A program made the translations under genes and the position numbers. From Pseudisothecium myosuroides (taxonomy: Eukaryota > Streptophyta > Bryopsida > Hypnales > Lembophyllaceae): a stretch of 64,000 nt of DNA. Below are positions 11,511-23,872 of the stretch, one piece after another. Location of the stretch: NCBI GenBank assembly GCA_951799445.1, contig OX637290.1, positions 22,252,987 to 22,316,986 of the forward strand. Direction: 5' to 3'. Position 1 is the first letter of the stretch, and every line of letters begins with the position of its first letter. The notes beneath the pieces were generated by a model. The model saw only the letters and a program-made list of their open reading frames with translations. It searched no databases and was not told the DNA's origin.

Positions 11511-14500
11511 CGAAACAATCCGAATGGTAAATATGAGCTGCGCATTTGTACTATACAATTGTAGGAAGTTGATAGCGTTGCTTGAAGAAGTTTTATTTTG
11601 ACAACGCTAGTTTGTAAGCATCTTTTCTACCGGCACCTTCTGCAGCTAGCAGGTGATTCTCCGTTTGAATGGAAATTTCATTGATGGTTGATGTCTTTTG
11701 TTACACTTGTTGTTATTCACAATGTTAATCTCTCTTATATTTCTTGCCGGTCCAATCTTTGTTAAGTCTGGAAACAAAACTTCTTCGGTAAGTCGATCTG
11801 CAAAAGGAAATACAGATCGAGATCTTTTTGTCAGCTTCATTGTCAATGTGCAATTGGAATCCCTTGACTCCGCTGTATTTGAAGATGGAAGCACAGGGAC
11901 TTGAATTTGGAGAGATTAGGGCATGAACATGTTTTAGCGTTACAGACCATTAACCCAGAAGCGACGCCGGCGCCATTTCGTGGCGTTCGGATGACAGTTT
12001 TGTGGCACAAATGAAAAAATGAAAGGATTTCTCATCCGATTTTGTTGTATACAGCTGTATAGCCGACTCCTGAACAATTTGTAGCAGACAACGCATGGAT
12101 AAAGAGATTTGTCTCCAGCTAATTTAGATTCGCGCAATGAAAACGGTATGGGATGCAACGCATTCTCGGGCACATGATCTGACCAAGAGCACTGTGCAAC
12201 GGGACCTACTGAAATTTTTCAACAGCAGAGAATCAACCCGAGGCTGAAATTTTCAATGGAATATTAAAAAAACAACACACGGGCATGTTGCCAAGTCACA
12301 GCCGGGGCAATTCCTGGGCGGGCAGAGAAGTTGCCGTTGCCCCAACAGTGCTCCTTCATTGCTCGGTGGCGGACCGAGCTACCCGACAGGAAAGGAGTGG
12401 AATCGTGCTCTTCCTAGCCAGGGCCAGCAGCATCTGGGAAATTTTTGGGTCTGCATTTGTTGAAGACCACCTTCATACATTTCTGCTAATTTGTCATGCT
12501 AACGAGGAGGCAGATTAAGTGCTTGCAGGTGAATTCATTCAGGGAGGCGCACTGTTCACTTTTTCGTAAACCACCTTCATGAACGAAATGCAAGCTCTGT
12601 GATCTCAATATTCTTCAGGAACTTCTTCATCTTGTCCCGTGCCGGCATTGCATTGCTGGTGAAGTTTGTAACTTGATCTTCACGAGTTCCGTGCCAATCA
12701 CTCTGTCAATTTTTTGAGTCCTCTAATCTAGATGCCCGTCTCTGAAAAAACTGACAACTTGCCTTGAATCATGCCACCAATTCAATAGCAGTCATGTTTA
12801 CTCTCATCTGTGCTGCTTTTGGGGATCCTCGGAGACATGATCTGCAAACCCAACTTAGTCTCCGCCTCACTGTCGCCACCTGCAGACAAGGATTTCGATT
12901 CTCCGGGAAGCCACGGTCTTCGGTCCGTTTGCCATTTTCCATCCGCGGCAATCAGTCCGGCAGTTCAGGGTTAAATGGTGTAGTTGTGAGACAATTGCTC
13001 GATTCACTCGAAGTGTTGCCGCTAAATCGTTGTGCTTTTCTTTTCAAACGTGGCTGAAATCAGGGCTTCCAAATCCAAAATCGTTCCAATGGTATGTAAC
13101 AACTAGCATACATTTTGGGGCCATATATGTATGACTGACAATGATTTTTCTTTTGTTGTTGATTTTAGTGAGGTACACCCACTGTATCTATGGCTTTACC
13201 AAAGTTCAAACTATTTGCATTTTTCTGTATTTCTCATAAATGATCTTGATGTGGAGATCGATATACTTTTATGATTGATGGACCAATGAGTAAAGGCTAG
13301 CAAGATTGAAGGAATACAATTTTTTATGTACACCGACTTCAAAAAGTGATTGTAGTTCATCTTCTGAGCACATAAATGCTCATGAAACTTGCCTACAGGA
13401 GTCAAAATTCACACAATTGTCACTTGAACATAGTCATGCAAGAAGTCAGTCAAAAATAGATTTGGTATGGCAAGATGAAGGAATCGGGTTTTACATTTGA
13501 GGACTTCATGACGAAGCTTCCATTAAAATTTCCATTAAACTTACAATTGCTCGCACAATGCATTACTTAGTTCAGGCTGGTTACGAAGCCTATCCTATGC
13601 AAACATGTGCCCTTTTATGCTTACATCATCATGCTTACATTAAATTTGATTTTAAAATCTCATCGACTTACCCTTGAAAGATGACCTCAATATATGAATA
13701 GCTCTTGAAATAGTGGAATTGATGGCCAAATCAATGCTCTCTGCTAGTGATGCTGATTCAAAACGTATCCTCAAGATCTTTGCAAATGAGGTCATGTGAA
13801 ATAACAAGAAATAACATGTTCACGCTAAGGGAGTAGTGAGAGATGTTATTTCTCATAACAAAGGTCTACTTTCATATCAAACATAACCTCAATGGTTGGA
13901 TAGTTGGATCTTGGTCAATGAAGCTCAATCAAGGGGGTAGAGCATCTACACCGTTTCACAACAAATCAGACTCAGCATCGGAGCTCTACAGTGTTGATTT
14001 CGTGGATGTAGACCTCGTGCGCTCTTGGTCCTCTACTCATCCATGCCATGGAACCACAACATTCTCCATTTGCAACTACTATTCATGCACATGATGTGTT
14101 GGCAGGCAATGTTTATAAAAAGCTGACAATTGTTCCTTGAGGATATCTCAGAATAGTAGCTTAATACAACAACAAATGGCACGGGAAGATGGCATGCCAA
14201 ACCATTTTTTTCAGTGGATCATCTTGGTAACCAACATCTCTGAGTCTGTGGTGGAGTGCGACACTTCTTATGGCTCAGTACCACTGTGTTGGGCTTCTGT
14301 TTTGCAAAATGGTAGCAATATTCTTAACCCCTAAGTGCCCAAGCCTTTCTAAGTGTGTTTTTTCCATGAAAAAAGAGCATGGACTTGTAATTATCCCCAA
14401 TGTAACGATGTGATAAATTGTACATTAATGTGCAAATCCGTGAAACAATAACTACATGATAATTGTTGACAAACCACAAGTCCTAAACTTTGTGATGGAA

Positions 14501-15320
14501 GCAAATTGTTTTTTTTCAAAATCTAACCATATACGGATGTTTAACTAAGAGTTTACTTATGAGTGTGCATACCAATTATGAGTGTGGAGTTGTGAGATTA
14601 TAACAAGAGAAATGTATGTATCCTATTTTTAGTATATTGTCCCTCCCACAATGTTTGAAAAATTTGCATATAAGAATTTTTTGGGATTGGAGGTGACATA
14701 AGCAACTAGAAATTGTGTTAGCACACTAAAATGTACTTCCAAAAATCTTAAATTCAAATGAAGAGCTATCAAATTTATTATACAATCCACCTTGCAACTG
14801 TTGAAATGAATTTTTTTTATAAGTAAAAATTGCAAATAACTTCAAATCAACACTTGGATGTTTAAATTTTCAATAGTGAAAATCATGAACACTTTACTCT
14901 TTTTATTGGGACCACTTTCAAAGCAAATGTATATGTACAATTTTTTAGATCTCAAATCAAATGAAATTGACAAGCTATGTTCAAAGTTAGAAAATCAAGT
15001 AAAATTTGCAAGCTTTATACTTCCACTAATGGTACATATATGCCTTTAAGGACCACTCAAAAATCAAATATTTACCTTTTTTAGTGAAAAATTAAAAGCT
15101 TCCATTACTTAACCTTCTATACCGCCCATAAATTTTTTTCAAACAATCAAATGAATTTAATAGCCCACACCAAATGAGCCTGAAACTTTGCATCAATTAT
15201 ATATGGTCAATTAGGCAATTAGGGATTAAAAAAAGGGAATCATAAAGCTACAACAATCCCATATTATGGAAAAGAACATCTGTCTCCTCATCCACTGAGA
15301 AATTGTCATTTTCCTTGAAA
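11511..15320. other. Spacer without a recognised gene
   Basis: The stretch 11.5-13.1 kb has raised GC and several short open frames on both strands, none with family features; it may hold the 3' UTR of the membrane-protein gene. From 13.1 kb the DNA is AT-rich. A small inverted repeat at 13808-13855 (AGAAATAACATG / ATGTTATTTCTCA) is shared with 54.0-54.1 kb. At 14324 the sequence TTAACCCCTAAG resembles one end of the TTAA family, but no partner end was found. Confidence 0.35.
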
Positions 15321-16244
15321 TTAACCCCTAAAGGACTACAATAGTTTGCTATTTTTAGTAGCAAAGCAATTCTGGGCAGGTACGTGTGACTAGAGATTTT
15401 CATATTTTAAGCTGAAATTTTAATAGAAGGTGGGGACGAGGAATATCTTTCATATGCACTAAATTTCATGACATTTGGAAATAGGAGTCAAAAGTTATGG
15501 CCTAATATGTTGTTTGTTTCTCAATTCGGGCCGTCCGGGCAGCTCAGAAAAAATCACTTTTTTCAAAAATTCAAATTTGAAATTGGTTTATTAGATTTAT
15601 ATATGCATGGAAAGCTTTGAATCATTCCATTTCAATCAATGAGTCAAAAGTTATGAGGAATTTTAGTTTGCGGATAGTTATGGATTCTCTACTCTAAAAT
15701 AAACTTTGAAGTCGTTTTTTCCACTCAATTTTCAATATTTTTTGAATAGGATATAGATTGTTTATAACAACATTACAACCATTGGAATTGATATTTTTCA
15801 ATTCCATAATTAAATTCTTTACAATTTAGTGTTTCAAATCATTCTCTACTTCTTTTTACTTACTATTTTTTCCTATATGTTGTACAATTCCAAAGGATTT
15901 GAAATTTTTTAAGCATGTAGCCAACTTGTTTAGGAAAAAGAATTCAAAGAAGCACCACCAATTTCGACATTTTTTCATACAAATGTGACCTTGTGAAGTG
16001 TAGCTGCTTTGTTTTTCACAAGGATAGAAAAAGGATTTCTTCGAATTCAAACGCTAATATCTTCCAATCCACAAGGGGGAAAATTCTAAATTTTTTTCAA
16101 CATCTTCTAAAACTAGCATACTATAAGATCCTACGGTTACGTGTGTCCAAAAATGTTTTTTTTCTAAAATTTGGTACTTGTACTAGAAATGGCAGTTTTG
16201 GAGCGTTTTTGGTGAAAATATAGTCAAGGAACTTTAGGGGTTAA
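15321..16244 (+). mobile_element. TTAA-flanked non-autonomous element, copy A
   Basis: Left end is TTAACCCCTAAAGGA; right end is CTTTAGGGGTTAA, giving 924 bp including both TTAA. No open frame of transposase size is present. Internal landmarks shared with the other copies are a GGGCAGGTAC block near the left end and AAGATCCTACGGTTA about 120 bp from the right end. Orientation is taken as plus because the GGGCAGGTAC side is on the left. Confidence 0.8.
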
Positions 16245-17371
16245 GGTTAAGCACTTCACTTTCTTGCATCTAATGTTACAAGTGTGTACCGGGACTTTTT
16301 TTTTTCATTTTTTATGAAGTGCCAAAGTGGTGCTATAAAATATTGTAGTGGTACTCAAAAGGTGGAAGTTCCTACTATAGTCACTAACTATTGTAGTCAC
16401 TAACTGTGCCGTTGCTACAGTTACCCTACATTCTAAAATAATTTTCTAAATTTTTAATTCATAGAAACTTCAAAAATCCATAACTTTCAAACCATAGGTC
16501 CCAACATCGTTGGTGCACCCTTCCTCACCGAGGACTTTCCCATGGTACCAAGTACGCAACCCGAGGACACACAATTTGGGAGGTCTCAATGTAACAAACA
16601 AGCAAACAAAACAAAAAGTCAAACTTAAAATAATGGATGGATCACTCCATTCCTATCACCTAAAATATAGATTGTGGCCCGAATCTAATTTAGTGAAAAA
16701 AAACTTTGATGGGTCAATCCCTACTGTAGGTGTCTAGAGTGGGTCTTTTGACCTTACTGGGCTGTTCTACCTCATGTGCAATTGACCAAAGAAAACTGAG
16801 AAGCGTAAAGGGACAACTTAGTAACTTCTTTCCACCACAATAACATACTATCGGGAAAGTACTTGTCCGGCGACCGCTGGAAAGAACCCAAAAATAAAGC
16901 GCCGACCGCTGGTCAGAATCCAAACTTAAGCATGACGGTCCGGACGACGTGCGCGAGCAGGGCCCAGGGCGACAAGTGCACATGAGCAGCCGACTAATGG
17001 TCGGTGACAACTCAAACGAGTCCCCGGACAAACACCGGAGTAATATTCGGCATCGAACATCCCAAACAGACGAACGACCTCTGGTCAGACTCACTGACCA
17101 TCGGGAGGAAGCCAGAGGAAGGGAAGCCCTGCTCAAAGTCCTTCTGCAGCCCTTCCAGCAGCAGATAGCCCCTTGCTGTTGCTGCTGCAGCAGTAGTGTC
17201 CAGCTCCCCTGTCGCACCACACTTGCGTCCATGTACGCCATCTCTCTCCCCTCGCATGGGCTCACCCCGGCTTCATGTGAAGATTCCTGGGTAGCCGCAG
17301 CTGGTGACCCCGACGGGCGTAATATTCATTTCCCCCCAGCCGCAGCCTTAAGTTCCGTTCCTGACGTCGCA
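16245..17371. promoter_or_regulatory. Upstream region and probable 5' leader of the Myb/SANT-like gene
   Basis: The first part carries a fragment (about 16290-16365, GAAGTGCCAAAGTGG) of the 22 kb foldback repeat. From about 16860 the DNA becomes GC-rich. The frame of the downstream gene stays open from an ATG at 16949, but its 141 upstream codons are of odd composition and could be leader. No clear TATA box was identified. Confidence 0.35.
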
Positions 17372-20237
17372 ATGGACGATTCTATCGCGCGCTCTCGCAG
17401 ACGTCCTCGCGCTGCCACCGTGAACGGCGGGGGCGATCATGCTTCAGGGAGCTTCGTCTTGGATCCGTCGTCGTTCGACGCAAGCTTCCAAGTGAGCGAG
17501 GGCGAGCGTGGAGGGGCTCCATGGGGAAGCGGCGCCAGTAGTAAAGAAGGCGGGGGAGGCGGGGAGGGATTTGAGGCGGTGGAGGATGTGCCGCGGTCGC
17601 AGTTCATGTCGTCGTTCTCCACCGGGGGGAATAGTGGATTCGGAGGGAGTAATTCGGGTTCGTTATTCTCGGGGATGCAGTTGTTTGGCGCTCAGCAGCA
17701 GCAGCAGCAGCAGCAGCAGCCGGTGGTAATGCAGCAACAGCAACAGCAACAGCAAATGGCGTCGCAACGGCAGCAGCAGATGGTGAGCTTTTCGGCGAGC
17801 CTCGGTTGGCAGAATATGGCGAGTTTAGTTGGCGGTGGCGGTGGTGGCGGTGGCGGTGGTGCGGGGCAGCAGAGTTTAGGGCAGCAGGCGCAGGGGTTGA
17901 TGCATGGGCTGGGGTTCGGCGCGGAGCAGGGGGGAATGGGAGCTCCGTCGAGCTCCTTGGGACAACTCATCCCGGCGGAGGAGAATTGGATTGGCCGGGA
18001 GGGGGAGGGGATTCCCGCGAGTGAAATGTCGTTAGGCGGGGATTCGAGTGATAGTGAGGAGTCGAGTAAGGGCGAGAGGATTCTGCGGAGGAGGAAAGAG
18101 AAAGGGAGCAAGGGGGAGACTGCTGGAGAAAAGTTGTGGAGGAAATTAAGAGGTATGCGAATGGGAAGATCGTGTTTGATGAAGGATTTGACTAGGATTG
18201 TTTGAGTTTTTCTTTCAAATAGGAATGGGGATCTAGGTCACGCCGTGTGCAAGGGATCTGTTCGCGGAGCGAATCTGTGCCGGATCTTCCTCGGATCCAG
18301 AAATTCATCGAGTTTCTTGTATCCTAGTCTACTTCTGTTGAAACGTGCACTACCGGAGTCAAGTGGTTGACCTTTTTGTGCATACTGTATACTTAGTGGT
18401 CTCAATTTTGTGGTGATCGCATCAGAGTCAGGGTTGTGTCGGGTCTAAGTTAGTACTTTGTCAACCTTGTTTTTGCAGGCAACGGGAAGGGAGAAGATAA
18501 AGATGGTGGAGAACCATCGCAATCACAGAGAATTGGTGCCAAGGTGCGAAATGAACACCTAGAGACCAATTCGTGCACTTGATATTAGTTCTCGAGTTGT
18601 AGTTGTTTAGTGATGCGAATTGAATCTCGCAGAAATAGCTGCATTTCAGGGTTCAGAGATTTAGCGGTTGTTGAATGAGGATGATTTGTAAACACAATGA
18701 ATGCTTCACTTGTATTAACCGTTGCTTAGTGTCCTCCCACTGTTCGTATTGCAGGCGAGAAAGAGTAAACACAAACATGCCAAGTCGCGTGAACGCGGCG
18801 GGGCTTCTGAAGGGCTGTTGGAAGATTCGGTAAATGAGGAGTTTTTGGCATCATCTTCCGATTCCGGATCTAGCAGCGATTACTCAGACAGGGATAAGAA
18901 AGAGGGTTGGAACAAAAAACGGAAACGTGCTGGGCAAGATGCAGATGGAAATGTCACATGGACTGATGAATCTGTGAAGTTCCTTTTCGAGACGTATGAT
19001 GCAATTCACCAACGACTGTGGGAGGAAAGTAATGGTCATGTCAAGTATCAGAAGAAATGGACACCCATACTGAAGGCTATGCAGGATAAGTTTGGCAAGC
19101 ACTTTTCTAAAAAGCAATGCCAGAGCAAGTACTGGAGCGTAAGGCGTGAATGTGCAGATTACAGGTAATGGAGTTTAGCGGTGTAATAATTCTGATGTCC
19201 TGCAAATTTGAACGTTCGTCGTTGTCGTCCCTTCTGTTTTAGGTAAGTTCTGATCACAGTGATCAGCCTAGCTGGTTCATTAAGATTTGCTGATGATGAC
19301 TGTTGGTGCCAGGAACATGTCTGCTAAAGCTGCACGATCCGACCCATCTTGGAACCCCAGCATAGCCGGACGAGAGCTTCTTAAGCCAAAGTTCTATGAT
19401 GTCTGGTTTGAGGTATCAGGGAAAAAAGAAGCTGTTGTGACAAATGCGAACTCGGCAAAGACTACTAGTGTCAAGGAGCGAGGGACGCTCGTCCGTGATT
19501 CTAAGTTACCAGGACTCAATCCTTCGTGGAAAGTTGTAGAGAAAGATGGGCAGTCGACCAAGCATAAGGTTGAAGATTGCGGGACTGCATTGAAGGAAAT
19601 GCAGCGGCTTATGCAAGTGCAGCTTCAGGTGAGGCTTGCAAATAGAACTGAATTTAGATTCAGTCCATTACGTTGAAACTGGAACCGATGGTAGATTATA
19701 TAAAGTTACAAATGGTTTTAGCTTGCATGGGACAACGGGTGTATTTTTAGCATACTCCCTCTGTTTCTGAAAAAGACCCGTGTTTCCTTTGTATTTTACA
19801 AAGGAACTCGGGTCTTTTTCAGAAACAGAGGTAGTAGTATTTAATGATTTTACTAACCTCTCGGTTTGATTATCATTCTGTAGCCTTGTGTTACTCATTT
19901 CATTGATTTGCTGATTCTAGAGAGAGTGTGAGCTTATTTAATTGCTATGAATGTCAGATATGAATGTCTTTTAAAAGTTCTTATTAATATGACTTGACAG
20001 GCTTCAGAGAAGCGAGAGGAGGCAATGAAGTATCGTGCTGAGCTGATGATGGACCTTTTGACACAACATATGGATCATGTGGAGAGAAGAGTAAGTAATT
20101 TAGACGAAGGTCGGCAACCCCAGCTTTATCTTCTAGAGCGTGTCAATCACAAGCTTGAAAAAGTGCTTGATGGCTTCACTGCTCTAAATGAAAATTTGTC
20201 CATAGTAGCTTTTAAATTCACTCAGAAGCAGTCTTAA
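17372..20237 (+). CDS. Myb/SANT-like (trihelix-type) DNA-binding protein, five exons
   Basis: Predicted exons are 17372-18152, 18479-18543, 18755-19164, 19313-19628 and 20001-20237. Every border is GT/AG and the phases join to 602 codons. The N-terminal third is low complexity: two polyQ tracts at about residues 108-135 and a polyG run at about 154-165, then acidic serine-rich sequence. A basic stretch (KKRKRAG) precedes the DNA-binding domain, which starts at W351 (WTDESVKFLFETYD) and continues through KKQCQSKYW to a WNPSI...YDVWFE segment, as in Myb/SANT-like (Myb_DNA-bind_3) proteins. The C-terminus (KREEAMKYRAELMMDLLTQH) is a likely coiled coil. It is probably a nuclear transcription regulator; its targets are unknown. 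The start at 17372 is preferred, but an in-frame ATG at 16949 also exists. Trihelix is the main alternative family name. Confidence 0.85.
19755..19834. mobile_element. Stowaway-like MITE in intron 4 of the Myb/SANT-like gene
   Basis: This 80-bp inverted repeat starts CTCCCTCTGTTTCTGAAAAA and ends with the complementary GAAACAGAGGTAG, and is flanked by TA on both sides (19753-19754, 19835-19836). The terminal CTCCCTCTGTTTC matches the Stowaway (Tc1/mariner-type) consensus and its TA target. It is shorter than most Stowaway elements. Confidence 0.8.
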
Positions 20238-22064
20238 TAAGCGTGACTCCTTTCATTGAGGTCTATTTTGTACAGCAGCTAGCAGTTAAAATTTTATTGA
20301 GCTCACCATTCACTTAAAACAATTTATTTTTACGCTTCCATATGAGATGATCTTTCATGATCTCCAATCCTTTTTATATTTCATCTACTGTTCTTGTTAA
20401 TGCCTCTGCGACTTGGGCTGTGATCATGTTCAGTTTTCCTCACTGTTCGTTCCTTGTTTCCTGTAGCGTAGAGAGTTTTCAGTAAAGCATCTTTGATTTT
20501 CAAAACATTTACGTTGCAGTAACTACGTGGCAGACCCGTTCGTCTGTGATGACATGTCTCTTTCATCTTTAACTTATTTATAGTTTGGATTCTTCGATTT
20601 CATAGGTTTTCCAGAGACAAGGTCCAGAGCCCTTCACTTCAGCTCAAGAAGCCGGGAATTCACAGGGTCAGTGCCTGCTGTCATGGGAAGATCTGCCTGG
20701 TGAAAATATGGAGTAGATTGTTATTTCTTGCTTGCTCAAACGTTACCAAAAAATTTCATAATATAATGAAACACAGTTTGACTACGGAACTTTGATGGCA
20801 TGGTCAAAGTTTCTTCTCTTTCTATTTTCTAAGGTAGAGGCTCAGAAATGGAGCATCTAAGGGTGGTCCGCCTTTTTCATGTATTTCCGTGGATGGGAAT
20901 ATTTTTAGCTCATTTTTCAGGCATAGAGAAATTGATGAGGAATCTAACCCAAGTGGTTTCATATTTTTCCGAGCACTTTTGAGTTACTTATGAATTTTCA
21001 AACGAATTGGGTTGTAGGTCTCTATTTGTGACCTTAGGTCTTTCATGAACGGTTCACTTGCAATTCTAAATAAAAATAGGGAAAGCAAAGAGAATGATTG
21101 GCTCTTGCAATTAATAATGCTTTTTTCCTTGATTCATTCAATGACTATACTAGTCAAGTTCATAATCAATTCATGTCCATTTCACAACCATTTATAGGGT
21201 CCCTTTTCAATGCTTGCTCTGTTTTCGGCCTCCTACTTTAATGACAATGATGTATCCTTCTTGAACATCAATCCAAAGTCTATATTCATAACCTTGTTAA
21301 CCAAAGTTGGGAGTCTCTTTTGTTCCCCTTGGAAGCAGCAGCTTCTAGCGTTATAACTTCCAAGTCTATTAGCTCTCTCCAATCTTTGTCTTCATGTACT
21401 TTATATTTTTCTGCAACTAGCCAATAACTCTTTTTATATTAAATTGACTAGGGATCCTAGGATTATTCCAATCTCTAAGGCGGAATGGCAGAGGTTGGTT
21501 AAAATGTTGTGTCTTGGGTAAATTTACTTCTCTATTCTTTTTCCCCCAACTCAATTAAAAGTAATATAAAATTCTTAAACATTGTAATGTTCCTTCCTAT
21601 AATCTATGAGAATCTTGTCAACACATCGGTAGCAAGTTATCTACAAAAAAGTTGAGTAAGTTAGTCTGCTCTTAGAGCAACCATTTATTTCCTTACCTTT
21701 GGAAATTTTAATGCAAGTTTCAATGTCAAAAAATATTGAGGGAATGAGGACCAATCTATATACGTTTGCATTTATCAAAATTCTCTATTGCCAGCATGAT
21801 ATTTGGGTTAACACACATTTCAACTCTATTACTACAACTCAACTTTGCTATTCTATGCCCCTTTGTAACCCTAGATACTTCTTATTTTTAGCTCTAAAAT
21901 TATTTCAATTCATCTAAATATTACTATTTCTTCTTAAACTGGTACATTGGCATGATATATGTCGGTGACATGTTTTGTTTTGTTTTTTCAGTTGTCATTC
22001 TAAAAACAAAATCCCATTCCACCCAGTTGCAATAAATTAATCTTTTTGTTGATGTACTACACGA
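20238..22064. other. 3' flank of the Myb/SANT-like gene and AT-rich spacer
   Basis: No gene is seen. A repeat copy begins at about 20831 (AAGGTAGAGGCTCA) and runs to about 21045. It resembles the 35235-35540 element over most of its length (shared TTTCATATTTTT and GTTACTTATGAATTTT-like phrases), but its right end is degraded. Confidence 0.4.
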
Positions 22065-22846
22065 CCAAATTGCACCATTTCAAATCAATCTCTACTTTTG
22101 AAAATTCCTCTTTTATTGTCAATTTTTTTCCAATAAGATATGGATGAAATTGCCAAATTTGGATGAAAAAATACATGGATATAATTTTAAAATGATTCTT
22201 TTTCATTTAAAAGATGAATGAGTTTAGAAACACATTGCACCATAATCCATACTTTAAGTTAGGCTGTTTGTTTGTTTTGTTTTGTTTATTACGATAAAAT
22301 CTCCTGGACCATAAGTCCCTTGGTTGCGCTCTTGGTAGTGTCAAAAAGCCCTCGGCAAGGCGGAGTGCACATGCTTTGTTTTGTGGGGTTTTGACCGTCA
22401 ATGGCAAAGTTATAGAATTTTGAATTTTTATTGAATTTAAAAATTAGAAAATTACTTTTACTTTGATTTTGACTGTGGCAACAATATAGGGCACACTAGT
22501 ATTAGTGATGGCCGTTTCGTCACTTCTTGAAAAAAGAATGAAAAAAAATGCTTGCCCCTCGCTCCCCCATCAGTGGTCGCCTGGTCATGGGTGCAGTAGC
22601 CCTTGGGTGATAATTAGTCCTTTTTTTTTACTTTTTGAGAAAGTGCCAAAATGGCGAAAGCATTGTATTTCTACATTCATCCATCTTTTGGACCAAATAA
22701 CACTTTTCATTCATATTCATGCACTTTTTTCATCCAAATTTGGCGACTTCATCCATATTTTGACTAAGAATGGAAAATTTATGGCAAAAAAAGATTACTT
22801 TTATCTGGCGAAAAGCAGACATTTATTTTGAAATGGTGCAATCTGG
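22065..22846. repeat. Foldback repeat with CCAAATTGCACCATTTCAAA termini
   Basis: The left end CCAAATTGCACCATTTCAAA is the near reverse complement of the right end TTTGAAATGGTGCAATCTGG. Inside, further inverted phrases (GGATGAAATTGCCAAATTTG against CAAATTTGGCGACTTCATCC) show a foldback layout of about 780 bp. Related fragments occur near 9.9 and 16.3 kb. No coding frame and no clear target duplication were found. Confidence 0.6.
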
Positions 22847-23089
22847 CCCCGTGGTGAAAAAAAAAAAGGCTGGTGATAATTTAGTCAGAAAGAAGTCCCA
22901 CTCTAAGTTATTGATCGTCAACCTTTCGCTACGAAGCTATCGTCTCCGTCTGCATGAAATTTGAGGTTGTTATCAGAGCTTTGCAATTTAATCAACACTG
23001 CTGCTCATTCCGCAATTTCGCATTGCATCTGTAAGTTTTTCAGGATTCTCTATCCAATGGTGGATTGCTGCTTGAAATTGTTGCAGAGC

Positions 23090-23872
23090 TCAATTTTCTC
23101 ATCTACACTATGGTTTAGGGTTTAAGAGCTTGACAGTGTTCGAGTCGAATCGATGAAGTTGCTCGCCTTGCAATCATACTACAGTATTGCGAATCCGATC
23201 GCATCAGTGTGATCTCTTTTTACAGGAGTTGGGTTTGACCATGCACCATTTTCCCTCAATTTGATGCACAGCAGTCAGAACTGATTCCTGATTTTAGCGC
23301 ATTGCCAACATTGCCGATGTGTAGGTTGAGTCAATTCGTCGAGGTTCAATTCATGTGCCTGGGGAAGCTGTGGATGCTGTTTCTCTTTGAAATATCCATT
23401 GGGAGTGCATAGCTCGATTTCTCATCTACGCCGTGGTTTAGGGTTTAAAAACGTGACAATGTCAATGTCAGTCGCCTTCCAATTTCACAATTGCGATTGC
23501 GAATTCGATCGCCTCAGCACGTTCTCTTATTACAGGGCTTGAGGTTTGATTGTGGAACCTAGAAGCCACTCTTTGATGCAGGCCTCCTTGAGAAGCTATC
23601 AGGATTCCCCTCAGCTTCAAGAGGATCTGGCTTACAAATTGAATCTGCTCAAAAACATTCTTTATCGTTACATTCTAAAGCCCTCTGTAATTTTTAGTAA
23701 ATGCTAGTGCATGAGAGGAGTTCTGTATCGATTCGGTACACAATCTGCTGTGAGTTTCTTGATGCACATGATTCTTGAGTTTAGCGCATTGCCGGCATTG
23801 CCGAAGTATGATTTGAGTGATTGTTGATTTGGCGAAGGGTTTGACCTAACAGAGGAAAGGAGAGCGTTCTTC
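23090..23872 (+). promoter_or_regulatory. Duplicated upstream/leader region of LpxB with telobox-like motifs
   Basis: A segment is repeated about 323 bp apart: TGGTTTAGGGTTTAA at 23111 and TGGTTTAGGGTTTAA at 23434, each followed by a similar GACA.TGT stretch and a GCGAAT.CGATCGC.TCAG stretch. A second shared phrase (TTTAGCGCATTGCC) occurs at about 23294 and 23777. GTTTAGGGTTT contains the telobox heptamer pair (AAACCCTAA on the other strand), a common plant promoter/leader motif. Which copy is transcribed is not known. Confidence 0.45.

Noticed and set aside
12285..13057. Open frames in the GC-raised stretch after the membrane-protein gene
   Set aside because: No motif, no consistent frame between them and no credible splice sites; left as unassigned.
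14324..14340. TTAACCCCTAAGTGCCC as another TTAA-family end
   Set aside because: No matching right end or interior homology was found downstream, so it may be a lone remnant or chance.
15321..15334. Telomere-like CCCTAAA inside the TTAA-family ends
   Set aside because: It occurs once per end, not in tandem, and is part of a longer conserved terminus, so it is not an interstitial telomere tract.
16714..18111. Several antisense and alternate-frame open frames over the Myb/SANT-like gene
   Set aside because: They mirror the repetitive GC-rich exon 1 (Cys and Pro runs opposite polyQ/polyG) and have no domain or splice support.
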